Assembly: GCF_002093975.1 (NCBI RefSeq) | Contig: NZ_KZ084328.1 | Location: 187,088 to 251,087, forward strand | DNA: 64,000 bases | From: Thermoactinospora rubra | GTDB taxonomy: Bacteria > Actinomycetota > Actinomycetes > Streptosporangiales > Streptosporangiaceae | Direction: 5' to 3' | Shown here: one piece after another, positions 22,623-30,648 of the stretch | How positions within the stretch are numbered: position 1 is the first letter of the stretch | Layout: each line of letters opens with the position of its first letter | Notes under the pieces: generated by a model | The model's database searches: none | What the model saw: the letters and a program-made list of their open reading frames with translations, nothing else | Told to the model about the DNA's origin: nothing | Translations under genes and position numbers: made by a program

Positions 22623-24572
22623 TTGATCGTCTACGGCGGCGACTGGAATCCCGAGCAGTGGCCCGAGGAGGTCTGGGCCGAGGACGTCGCGCTGATGCGC
22701 GAGGCCGGCGTGAACCGGGTCAGCGTCGGGATCTTCTCCTGGTCCCGGCTGGAGCCCGTGGAGGGCGTCTTCGAGTTCGGCTGGCTGGACCGGTGCCTGG
22801 ACCTGCTGGCCGCGGGCGGCGTCCAGGCGTGCCTGGCCACGCCCACCGCCGCGCCGCCGCCGTGGTTCGGCCACACCTACCCGGAGGCGCTGCCCGTCGA
22901 CGCCGACGGCCGGACCCTCCACCACGGCAGCCGGCAGGCGTTCTGCCCCAGCTCGCCGATCTACCGGGAGAAGGCGCTGCGCGTCGCCGAGCAGGTCGCC
23001 CGCCGCTACGCGGGCCATCCGGCGCTGGCGATCTGGCACGTGCACAACGAGTACGGCTGCCACAACGCCCGCTGCTACTGCGACACCTCGGCGGCGGCCT
23101 TCCGGGCGTGGCTGCGGGAGCGCTACGGGACGCTGGAGGCCCTCAACGACGCATGGGGCACCGACTTCTGGTCCCAGCGCTACGGCGACTGGGAGCAGAT
23201 CCTGCCGCCGCGCGCCACGCCCACCTTCGTCAACCCCGGCCAGCAGCTGGATTTCCGCCGCTTCAGCTCCGACGCCCTGCTCGACCTCTACCGCGCCGAG
23301 CGCGACCTGCTGGCCGAGATCACCCCGGACGTGCCCGCGACCACGAACCTGATGGCCGGCATGCACTGGGACATGGACTACTTCTCCTTCGGCCCCGAGC
23401 TGGACGTGATCGCCTCCGACCACTACCTGATCGGCGATGACCCGCACGTCCACCTGGCCTTCTCCGCCGACCTGGCCCGCTCGCTGGGCGGGGGCCGGCC
23501 GTGGGTGCTGATGGAGCACTCCACCAGCGCGGTCAACTGGCAGGGCCACAACCGCGCCAAGCGACCCGGCGAGATGCGCCGCAACTCCATCCAGCACCTC
23601 GCCAGGGGCGCCGACGCGATCATGTTCTTCCAGTGGCGCGCCTCCCGCGCCGGGGCCGAGAAGTGGCACTCGGGCATGGTGCCGCACGCCGGGAAGGACA
23701 CCAAGATCTGGCGCGAGGTCGTCGAGCTGGGCGCGCTGCTGAAGGGCCTGGCCGAGGTCGCTGGCAGCACGGTCGCCGCCGAGGCCGCCGTCCTGCTGGA
23801 CTACGCCAGTATCTGGGCCCAGGACCACCCCGCCCAGCCGACCTCGAACCTGCGGCCGCTGGAGGTCGTCACCGAGTGGTACGGCAAGCTCTGGGAGCTC
23901 GGCGTCACCTGCGACGTCGTCCACCCCGAGAGCGACCTGTCCGGCTACCGCCTGGTGGTCGTCCCCTCCCTCTACCTGGTCAGCGACGCGGGCGCGGCCA
24001 ACCTCGAGCGCTTCACGGCGGCCGGGGGCGTCGCGCTGGTCGGGCCGTACAGCGGGATCGTCGACGAGCACGACCGCGTACGGCTGGGCGGCTACCCGGG
24101 CGCCTGGCGCGACCTGCTCGGCGTGACGGTCGAGGAGTTCTTCCCCCTCGCCGCCGGCGAGCGCGTCGAACTGTCGGGCGGCGGCGCCGGGACGGTCTGG
24201 AGCGAGGTCGCGCACGCCACCACCGCCAAGGTCCTGGACACCTACCTCACCGGCGAGCCGGCCTGGACCCGCAACACGTGGGGCGAGGGCGCCGCGCACT
24301 ACCTGACCACCCTGCTCCACGGCGACGACCTGCGCCGCGTGGTGGCCGAGGTCTGCGCGGAGGCGGGCGTCGGCACCTCCGCCACCCCGGGCCTGGAGGT
24401 GGTACGGCGGGCGCACCCCGACGGCCGCCGCTACCTGTTCGCGATCAACCACACCGGCGCCGAGGCCACCGTGGCGGCCACCGGCGTCGCCCTGCCCGAC
24501 GGCACCCCGGTGGAGGGCCGCCTCACGGTCCCCGCCGGAGCCGTCGCGATCGTCCGCGAGACCGCGCCGTGA
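22623..24572 (+). CDS. GH42 beta-galactosidase (second copy, RG-I linked)
   Basis: 649-residue cytoplasmic beta-galactosidase. TTG 22623 is preferred over GTG 22599 because GGGGAGGGG precedes it and the protein then begins IVYGGDWNPEQWPEE. The acid/base is Glu143 in HVHNEYG and the nucleophile Glu298 in VLMEHST. The N-terminal 350 residues closely resemble the first GH42 (18500-20344), but the C-terminal part is longer and differs. A LacI-type operator precedes it and a LacI gene follows. In Bacillus subtilis the rhamnogalacturonan cluster has the GH42 enzyme YesZ, and this copy is a likely counterpart, releasing galactose from RG-I side chains. Confidence 0.92.
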   Translation: MIVYGGDWNPEQWPEEVWAEDVALMREAGVNRVSVGIFSWSRLEPVEGVFEFGWLDRCLDLLAAGGVQACLATPTAAPPPWFGHTYPEALPVDADGRTLHHGSRQAFCPSSPIYREKALRVAEQVARRYAGHPALAIWHVHNEYGCHNARCYCDTSAAAFRAWLRERYGTLEALNDAWGTDFWSQRYGDWEQILPPRATPTFVNPGQQLDFRRFSSDALLDLYRAERDLLAEITPDVPATTNLMAGMHWDMDYFSFGPELDVIASDHYLIGDDPHVHLAFSADLARSLGGGRPWVLMEHSTSAVNWQGHNRAKRPGEMRRNSIQHLARGADAIMFFQWRASRAGAEKWHSGMVPHAGKDTKIWREVVELGALLKGLAEVAGSTVAAEAAVLLDYASIWAQDHPAQPTSNLRPLEVVTEWYGKLWELGVTCDVVHPESDLSGYRLVVVPSLYLVSDAGAANLERFTAAGGVALVGPYSGIVDEHDRVRLGGYPGAWRDLLGVTVEEFFPLAAGERVELSGGGAGTVWSEVAHATTAKVLDTYLTGEPAWTRNTWGEGAAHYLTTLLHGDDLRRVVAEVCAEAGVGTSATPGLEVVRRAHPDGRRYLFAINHTGAEATVAATGVALPDGTPVEGRLTVPAGAVAIVRETAP

Positions 24573-24611
24573 GCAGCGGGGAGGACCCATGCCCGCGCCA
24601 GCCCGTGCTAC

Positions 24612-24624
24612 TGAGACGTTTCAA
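24612..24624. promoter_or_regulatory. LacI-type operator before second LacI gene
   Basis: TGAGACGTTTCAA is a near palindrome 64 bases before the regulator start, with a weaker half-like site GGAACGTTAAG at 24634-24644. The position suggests self-regulation. Confidence 0.6.
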
Positions 24625-24688
24625 TTCGATGGCCGGAACGTTAAGATGAGGCACCCTTTCGGCGGCAGCGACACCTTCACGAGGGACG

Positions 24689-25708
24689 ATGGCCAATCCC
24701 AGCATCAAGGAGGTCGCGCAGCGTGCCGGCGTCTCCGTCGGCACGGTGAGCAACGTCCTCAACCGGCCCTGGATCGTGGCACCGCGCACCCGGCAGCGGG
24801 TCCAGGACACCATTCGCGAGCTGGGTTTCGTCCGCAACGAGGCGGCCCGGCACCTGCGCGCGGGCCGGAGCAGGACGGTGGGGCTGGTCGTGCTGGACGT
24901 GGCCAACCCGTTCTTCATCGACGTCGCCCGGGGCGCCGAGGCGCTGGCGGACGAGCACGACACGATGGTGGTGCTGTGCAACAGCGACGGCGACCCGCAC
25001 CGGGAGGGCCGCCACCTGGACCAGCTGGAGCAGCAGCGCGTGATGGGGATCCTCATCACGCCGGTGCGCACCGACAGCCCGCGGCTGCGCTCGCTGGTGG
25101 CCAGGGGCACGCCGGTGGTGCTGGTGGACCGCGCCGCCGCGCACGGCGGCCGCTGCTCGGTGTCGGTGGACGACCGGCTCGGTGGCCGCCTGGCCGGGAC
25201 GCACCTGGTCGAGCGGGGGCACCGCCGCATCGCCTTCGTCGGCGGCCCGCTGTCCATCCAGCAGGTGGCCGACCGGCTGGCGGGCGTCACCGCCGCCGTC
25301 GAGGAGGCGGGCGGGGTGTCGCTGGAGACCCTGGAGATGCCCACGCTGAGCGTCGCCGCGGGCCGCGCGGCGGGCGAGCGGATCGCCGCCCTGCCCGACG
25401 CCTCGCGCCCCACGGCCGTCTTCTGCGGCAACGACCTGCTCGCGCTGGGCTTCCTGCAGGCGATGGCCGCGCAGGGGCTGCGCGTCCCGCACGACATGGC
25501 CATCGTCGGCTACGACGACATCGACTTCGCGGCGGCCGCCGCAGTCCCCCTGTCGTCGGTGCGCCAGCCGCGCGAGCTGCTCGGGCGCACAGCGATGGAG
25601 CTGCTGCAGGAGGAGGTCGAGGACCCGGGCGCGCACCGGCACCGGCAGGTCATCTTCCAGCCGGACCTGGTCGTGCGCGAGTCCAGCGACCTGACCCGGG
25701 CCGACTGA
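24689..25708 (+). CDS. LacI-family transcriptional regulator (second copy)
   Basis: 339-residue repressor, ATG 24689. The helix-turn-helix (SIKEVAQRAGVSVGTVSNVLNRP, about residues 4-26), hinge helix (NEAARHLRAG) and effector domain (NPFFIDVARG, GILITPVRTDS, GYDDIDFAAA) are complete. It sits between the second GH42 gene and the DUF1961 gene, with an operator-like site in its own leader. It is the best local candidate to bind the seven TTGAAACGTTTCAA-like sites spread over 22.4-40.6 kb, sensing an RG-I- or rhamnose-derived sugar. The ligand and the division of work with the first LacI copy are unknown. Confidence 0.93.
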   Translation: MANPSIKEVAQRAGVSVGTVSNVLNRPWIVAPRTRQRVQDTIRELGFVRNEAARHLRAGRSRTVGLVVLDVANPFFIDVARGAEALADEHDTMVVLCNSDGDPHREGRHLDQLEQQRVMGILITPVRTDSPRLRSLVARGTPVVLVDRAAAHGGRCSVSVDDRLGGRLAGTHLVERGHRRIAFVGGPLSIQQVADRLAGVTAAVEEAGGVSLETLEMPTLSVAAGRAAGERIAALPDASRPTAVFCGNDLLALGFLQAMAAQGLRVPHDMAIVGYDDIDFAAAAAVPLSSVRQPRELLGRTAMELLQEEVEDPGAHRHRQVIFQPDLVVRESSDLTRAD

Positions 25709-25752
25709 CCGCACCCCGACCGCATCGAGACGGCGCCGAGAAAGACGGCCGC

Positions 25753-26382
25753 ATGACCTATCACAACCCCCTGAGCTCCCCCTCCGACGTGGAGGGCTTC
25801 CGCATGGAGGGCGCCGGCGCGCTCTCCTTCCCCATGGGCAGGATGCGCCTGGAGAGCCTGCGCCCGCCCGAGGACGGGCAGGAGGCCAACATCGTGCTGT
25901 GGTGCCCGGAGGACTTCCCGGCCGACGTGACGGTGGAGTGGGACTTCTGGCCCATTCGCGAGCCCGGCCTGTGCATCCTGTTCTTCCACGCCCGCGGCAG
26001 GAACGGCGAGGACCTGTTCGACCTGAAACCCCGGACGGGCCCCTACGAGCAATACCACCACGGCGACCTGGACGCCTATCACGTGTCCTATTTCCGCCGC
26101 ATGTGGCCCTCGGAACGCCGCCTGCACACCTGCAACCTGCGCAAGAGCTACGGCTTCCACCTGGTCGCGCAGGGCCCAGACCCGCTGCCCGCGGCGCTGG
26201 ACGCGCAGGGTCCCTACGCCATGCGCCTGACCGTCCGCGGGGGCGAGATCACCTTCGCCGTCAACGATTTGGTCTCGTTTCAATGGCGGGACGATAATCC
26301 GCTGACCGGCGGCAAGATCGGATTTCGCCAGATGGCGCCCATGATTGGCGAATACGCGAATCTCCGCGTCACGCGCCATTGA
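25753..26382 (+). CDS. DUF1961 (YesU-like) protein
   Basis: 209-residue protein with no signal peptide or membrane segment. ATG 25753. The pattern EWDFWPIREPGLCILFFHARGRNGEDLFD, many aromatic residues, and GGKIGFRQMAPMIGEYANLRV at the end fit the concanavalin-like beta-sandwich of DUF1961. YesU of Bacillus subtilis, in the rhamnogalacturonan cluster, belongs to that family. Its role is not known; sugar binding or modification of an RG-I product is a reasonable guess. It follows the LacI gene by 44 bases and precedes the importer operon. Confidence 0.8.
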   Translation: MTYHNPLSSPSDVEGFRMEGAGALSFPMGRMRLESLRPPEDGQEANIVLWCPEDFPADVTVEWDFWPIREPGLCILFFHARGRNGEDLFDLKPRTGPYEQYHHGDLDAYHVSYFRRMWPSERRLHTCNLRKSYGFHLVAQGPDPLPAALDAQGPYAMRLTVRGGEITFAVNDLVSFQWRDDNPLTGGKIGFRQMAPMIGEYANLRVTRH

Positions 26383-26384
26383 CT

Positions 26385-26398
26385 TTGAGACGATTCAA
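26385..26398. promoter_or_regulatory. LacI-type operator before importer operon
   Basis: TTGAGACGATTCAA is nearly palindromic and starts two bases after the DUF1961 stop. About 110 bases of leader follow before the DUF624 gene, so a promoter for the importer operon probably lies here. Confidence 0.6.
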
Positions 26399-26506
26399 CA
26401 CTACGGTCACAGCAACCGTTCGCCGTTCACCCGCTTGTAACAAGGCAGGAACTCCGGTGCAACTCCCCGTCCCCGCACTCGCGCTCCGCCTGAACGGCGG
26501 CCCGCG

Positions 26507-27127
26507 ATGACGTCGGCCGCCTGGTCGATCAGGCTCTACAACGCCTGCGACCAGCTGCTCTGGGCGATCAGGCTGAACCTGCTGTGGATCGCGTTCACCC
26601 TGCTGGGCGGCGTGGTCCTCGGCCTCGGCCCCGCCACCGTCGCGGCCTACACGCTGGCCCGTCGGCACGCCAGGGGTGAATCGTTTCAGGTCTGGACCGA
26701 ATTCGCCCGCGCCTACCGGCGGGAGTTCGTCCGCGGCTCACTGCTGGTGCTGCCGCTGACGGCGACCGGCGTCCTCCTGGTCGGCAACCTGCTGTACTTC
26801 ACCGCCCAGGGGATGACCGCGCTGCGACTGACGACCTACGTCGCGCTCGCGGCGCTGGTCGTCGTGGCGGCCTACCTGCTGCCCATGTACGTTCACTACG
26901 ACCTCCGGGTAAGCGCTTACCTGCCCAAGGCGTCGCTGTTCGCGCTCACCCGCCCCGCGTCCTCGATCCTGCTGCTGTTCGCGTTCGTGGCGATCGCTCA
27001 CACGGTCGAGGCCTTCCCGATCCTGGCCCCGACGGTGGCCGCCGGCGCCTGGATCCAGCTGAACACCTGGCTCTGCCTGCGCTTCTTCGAGGAGAACGAG
27101 GCTCGCCTGCACGCGAAAGGCAACTGA
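26507..27127 (+). CDS. DUF624 (YesV-like) membrane protein
   Basis: 206-residue integral membrane protein with about four to five hydrophobic segments (roughly 27-48, 75-97, 104-127, 142-161, 168-184). ATG 26507. It belongs to the DUF624/YesV type that accompanies LplABC-like importers and pectin genes in Bacillus. Its exact role in transport is unknown. The stop TGA overlaps the start of the next gene (TGATG), which indicates coupling to the binding protein. A perfect palindrome, GGTAAGCGCTTACC, lies inside the gene at 26908-26921. Confidence 0.85.
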   Translation: MTSAAWSIRLYNACDQLLWAIRLNLLWIAFTLLGGVVLGLGPATVAAYTLARRHARGESFQVWTEFARAYRREFVRGSLLVLPLTATGVLLVGNLLYFTAQGMTALRLTTYVALAALVVVAAYLLPMYVHYDLRVSAYLPKASLFALTRPASSILLLFAFVAIAHTVEAFPILAPTVAAGAWIQLNTWLCLRFFEENEARLHAKGN

Positions 27128-28677
27128 TGAAGACAACCCCCCGTCGGCTCCTGGCCGGTGTGTTGACGCTGACAACCGCATTGCTCGCGACCGCCTGCGG
27201 CAGCGACGGCGGCGGTGGCGGCCAGGCGGCGAGCAACGAACTGACCCTGATGGTCAAGCTCTTCGGCGCCGCGCCCTCCCCCAGCGGCGAGATGCACAAG
27301 GCCGTGGAGAAGCTGACCGGCAAGAAGCTCAACATCACCTGGGTGCCGGACGCGGACTACAACGAGAAGACCAACGTCACCCTCGCCTCCGACAAGCTGC
27401 CCGACCTCATGGTCGTCAACCCCAAGAACGCCTCGTTCGCGAAGGCTGCCGAGGCCGGGGCCTTCTGGGACCTCACCGACAAGATCAAGAATTACCCGAA
27501 CCTGCCCAAGGACCCCCGGATCCTGGCCAACTCCTCCACCAACGGGAAGAACTACGGCATCTACCGGGTCCGCCCGCTGCTGCGCTCCGCCATCGTGCTG
27601 CGCAAGGACTGGCTGGAGAAGCTGGGCCTGAAGGAGCCGGAGACCACCGAGGACCTCTACGAGATCGCCAAGGCCTTCACCGAGAAGGACCCCGACGGCA
27701 ACGGCAAGAAGGACACCTACGGCCTGATCCTGCCGAAGTGGCCCTCCCCGCAGTTCAACGCCTCCAGCCCGTACAACGCGATCGACGTGTGGTTCGGCGC
27801 CCCGAACGGCTTCCAGATGCGCGACGGCAAGCTCGTGCCCGAGTTCGACGCCCCGGAGTTCTGGGAGGCGCAGAAGTACATCAAGAAGTTCATCGACGAG
27901 GGCCTGGTCAACCCCGACTGGGCGACGCTCGACACCGCCAAGTGGAACGACCCGTTCGTCCAGGGCAAGGGCGGCATCATCATCGACGTCAACGTGCGGG
28001 CGCAGCAGCTGTTCGACCTGTTCAAGCAGCAGGACCCGAAGGGCTACATGCACAAGGTGACGATCGCCGGCAACCTCAAGCGGCCCGACGGCCAGAAGTT
28101 CTCCCTGCCGTTCACCGGCTACAACGACGTCATCGCCGTCTCCAAGCAGAACATCCGCACCGAGCAGCAGCTCGACGACGTGCTGAAGATGATGGACAAG
28201 CTCGCCTCCAAGGAGGGCGCGGTCCTGCTGACCAACGGCATCGAGGGCAAGAACTTCAAGGTCGAGGACGGCAAGGCCGTCAAGATCAACGACCAGGACC
28301 CGGCCGTCCAGACCATCAACAACGACGTCGAGAAGGGCTTCATCCAGCTCGGCACCACCGCCAGCGTCGGCGTCTCGGGCGGCACGGGCTACGACTGGAA
28401 GCGCCAGACGCCCCAGGAGCAGGCGATCGAGGACAAGAAGAACCAGCTGGCCGAGCTCGACCTGCAGACCGCGGTGCACGACCCGACCCTGCCGTACATC
28501 TCCAAGACCGCGGTGGAGAAGGGAGCCACGCTGAACCCGATCCCCACCGACGCGCGGATCAAGCACCTGGCCGGTGAGATCACCGAGGAGCAGTTCAAGG
28601 CCGAGATCAAGCGCTGGTACGACAGCGGCGGCACCCAGATGCTGGCCGAGTTCCAGGAACTGATCAACAAGGGCTGA
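27127..28677 (+). CDS. ABC transporter substrate-binding lipoprotein, LplA/YtcQ type
   Basis: 516-residue extracellular lipoprotein. The signal peptide ends in a lipobox (LLATAC, Cys24) and a Gly-rich linker. NELTLMVKLFG, WVPDADYNEKTNVTLASDKLPDLM and the length of over 500 residues mark the LplA/YtcQ group that binds large uronate-containing oligosaccharides. The insert DPDGNGKKDTYG (about residues 190-201) is a DxDxNxxxD calcium-type loop common in this group. It is followed by a 16-bp hairpin and then the two permease genes. In this setting its cargo is most likely unsaturated RG-I oligosaccharides. Confidence 0.9.
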   Translation: MKTTPRRLLAGVLTLTTALLATACGSDGGGGGQAASNELTLMVKLFGAAPSPSGEMHKAVEKLTGKKLNITWVPDADYNEKTNVTLASDKLPDLMVVNPKNASFAKAAEAGAFWDLTDKIKNYPNLPKDPRILANSSTNGKNYGIYRVRPLLRSAIVLRKDWLEKLGLKEPETTEDLYEIAKAFTEKDPDGNGKKDTYGLILPKWPSPQFNASSPYNAIDVWFGAPNGFQMRDGKLVPEFDAPEFWEAQKYIKKFIDEGLVNPDWATLDTAKWNDPFVQGKGGIIIDVNVRAQQLFDLFKQQDPKGYMHKVTIAGNLKRPDGQKFSLPFTGYNDVIAVSKQNIRTEQQLDDVLKMMDKLASKEGAVLLTNGIEGKNFKVEDGKAVKINDQDPAVQTINNDVEKGFIQLGTTASVGVSGGTGYDWKRQTPQEQAIEDKKNQLAELDLQTAVHDPTLPYISKTAVEKGATLNPIPTDARIKHLAGEITEEQFKAEIKRWYDSGGTQMLAEFQELINKG

Positions 28678-28692
28678 CGGCCCCGGCAAGCC

Positions 28693-28729
28693 GTGGTCCT
28701 CAAGGGACGAGCAGTCCCTTGAGGACCAC
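28693..28729 (+). terminator. intra-operon hairpin between binding protein and permeases
   Basis: A perfect 16-bp stem (GTGGTCCTCAAGGGAC with GTCCCTTGAGGACCAC) with a 5-nt loop. It lies between the lipoprotein stop and the permease ribosome binding site. It has no T tract. Such hairpins often give more binding protein than permease by partial termination or by mRNA protection. Confidence 0.65.
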
Positions 28730-28748
28730 CGTGAGAAAGGAGGCCGCC

Positions 28749-29720
28749 ATGGCCACGGACCTCGCATCGGCGCCCGCCAAGGCGGCCACCAAGCCTCCAC
28801 GCAGACGGGCCGGGTCCTCGCCGCTGGCCAAGCTCGTGCGCCACCGCTGGCTGCTGCTGATGCTCCTGCCCGGCCTGGCCTACTTCGCGATCTTCAGGTA
28901 CTGGCCGATGTACGGCCTGACCATCGCGTTCAAGGACTTCGTGCCGTTCCTCGGCATCGAGGGCAGCGAATGGGTGGGCCTGAAGCACTTCGAGGCGCTG
29001 TTCACCGGGCCGGACTTCGGCCGCCTGATGACCAACACCCTCGTCATCGCGCTGCTGATGATCCTGTTCGCCTTCCCGGCGCCGATCATCGTCGCGCTCA
29101 TGCTCAACGAGCTGAGGGTGCGCTTCGTCAAGCGCACGGTCCAGTCGCTCATCTACATCCCCCACTTCCTGTCCTGGACCATCGTCGCGTCGCTGACGTA
29201 TCTGCTGTTCTCCGTCGACTACGGGGTGATCGCCGGCTGGATCCACGCGATCACCGGCGGGCAGAAGATCGACTACGTCGCCCAGGAGGAGTGGTTCCGG
29301 CCGATCATCATGCTGCAGACGCTCTGGAAGAGCACCGGCTGGGGCACGATCATCTACCTGGCCGCGCTGGCCGGGGTGAACCCCGACCTGTACGAGGCGG
29401 CCCGCATGGACGGCGCCGGGCGCTGGCGGCAGTTCTGGCACGTCACGCTGCCCGCCATCCGGCCCACCATCGTCGTCATGGCCATCCTCACCTCCGGCAA
29501 CCTGCTCGACCAGAGCTTCGAGCAGTTCTGGCTGATGCGGAACTCGCTCAACGCCGACGTCGCCGACGTGTTCGACACCTTCGTCTACTACGTCGGCATC
29601 ACGCAGGGCGGCTACAGCTACGCCACCGCCGTCGGCCTGTTCAAGGGCGTCGCCGGGCTGGTGCTCATCTTCGGCTGCAACTGGCTGGCCAAGCGCCTCG
29701 GCCAGCGGGGCCTGTTCTAA
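28749..29720 (+). CDS. ABC transporter permease, LplB type
   Basis: 323-residue permease with six membrane segments. ATG 28749 is chosen because GAAAGGAGG lies six bases before it; an upstream GTG (28719) would be inside the hairpin arm. YWPMYGLTIAFKDF and WVGLKHFEALF are typical of the LplB group. The EAA loop reads DLYEAARMDGAGRWRQFWHV. It pairs with the next gene to form the membrane channel. Confidence 0.92.
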   Translation: MATDLASAPAKAATKPPRRRAGSSPLAKLVRHRWLLLMLLPGLAYFAIFRYWPMYGLTIAFKDFVPFLGIEGSEWVGLKHFEALFTGPDFGRLMTNTLVIALLMILFAFPAPIIVALMLNELRVRFVKRTVQSLIYIPHFLSWTIVASLTYLLFSVDYGVIAGWIHAITGGQKIDYVAQEEWFRPIIMLQTLWKSTGWGTIIYLAALAGVNPDLYEAARMDGAGRWRQFWHVTLPAIRPTIVVMAILTSGNLLDQSFEQFWLMRNSLNADVADVFDTFVYYVGITQGGYSYATAVGLFKGVAGLVLIFGCNWLAKRLGQRGLF

Positions 29721-29730
29721 GGAGGGGCGC

Positions 29731-30648
29731 GTGTCGATCGACCTGACCTCGAAGAAGCTGGCGGAGGCACCCGCCACGGTACGCAACTACGGCTCCTGGG
29801 GAAGCCGGCTGTTCGACGCGTTCAACGTCGCGTTCCTCGTCGGTCTGGCGCTCATCACCGTCCTGCCGCTGATGTACGTGCTGGCCGGGTCCTTCGCCAC
29901 CGAGGCGGAGATCTCCTCCAGGCCGTTCTTCCTGTGGCCGGAGCAGTTCGTCACCAGCACCTACGACTACATCTTCGGCACCCCCACCTTCGTCCGGGCG
30001 CTGGTCACCACGGTCTGCGTGACGGCGGTCGGCACGGTGGTGCAGGTGCTGCTGACGCTCACCATGGCCTACCCGCTGTCCAAGCGGCAACTCCCCGGCA
30101 GGACGCTGGTGCTGAACCTGGTGATCTTCACGATCGTGTTCAGCGGCGGCATGATCCCGACCTACCTCGTGGTGCGCGACCTGGGCCTGCTCGACAGCTA
30201 CTGGGCGCTGATCCTGCCGCTCGCGATCAACCCCTTCTACCTGATCATCGTCAAGAGCTTCTTCCAGGAGCTGCCGCAGGCCCTGGAGGAGGCCGCCCGC
30301 ATCGACGGCTGCACCGAGCTGGGCGTCTTCCGGCGGATCGTGCTGCCCCTGTCCAAGCCGATCATCGCCACGTTCTCGCTCTTCTACGCGGTGGGCATCT
30401 GGAACGACTACATGTCGCCGCTGCTGTACATCAACGACAACTCCAAGTGGACCCTCCAGGTGCTGGTCCGCATGCTCACCAGCCCCGCCGCCGAGCGGTC
30501 GGTGACCGCCTTCGACTCGGTCCTGTTCCCCGAGCAGGGCATCAAGTTCGCCGTCGTGGTCGTCGCGACGCTGCCGATCCTGCTGGTCTACCCGTTCCTG
30601 CAGAAGCACTTCGCCAAGGGCGTCCTGATCGGGTCGGTGAAGGAATGA
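29731..30648 (+). CDS. ABC transporter permease, LplC/YtcP type
   Basis: 305-residue second permease. GTG 29731 with AAGGAGG seven bases upstream. Six membrane segments; MIPTYLVVRDLGLLDSYWALILP and the EAA loop ALEEAARIDGCTELGVFRRI are family marks, and the C-terminus (LQKHFAKGVLIGSVKE) is typical. The stop TGA overlaps the next ATG (ATGA), so the exo-lyase-like enzyme is coupled to the importer. No ATPase gene is present in the window. Confidence 0.92.
   Translation: MSIDLTSKKLAEAPATVRNYGSWGSRLFDAFNVAFLVGLALITVLPLMYVLAGSFATEAEISSRPFFLWPEQFVTSTYDYIFGTPTFVRALVTTVCVTAVGTVVQVLLTLTMAYPLSKRQLPGRTLVLNLVIFTIVFSGGMIPTYLVVRDLGLLDSYWALILPLAINPFYLIIVKSFFQELPQALEEAARIDGCTELGVFRRIVLPLSKPIIATFSLFYAVGIWNDYMSPLLYINDNSKWTLQVLVRMLTSPAAERSVTAFDSVLFPEQGIKFAVVVVATLPILLVYPFLQKHFAKGVLIGSVKE

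Noticed and set aside
26268-26284. TCTCGTTTCAATGG as an eighth LacI-type site
   Set aside because: It lies inside the DUF1961 coding sequence, not before a gene, and only one half matches well.
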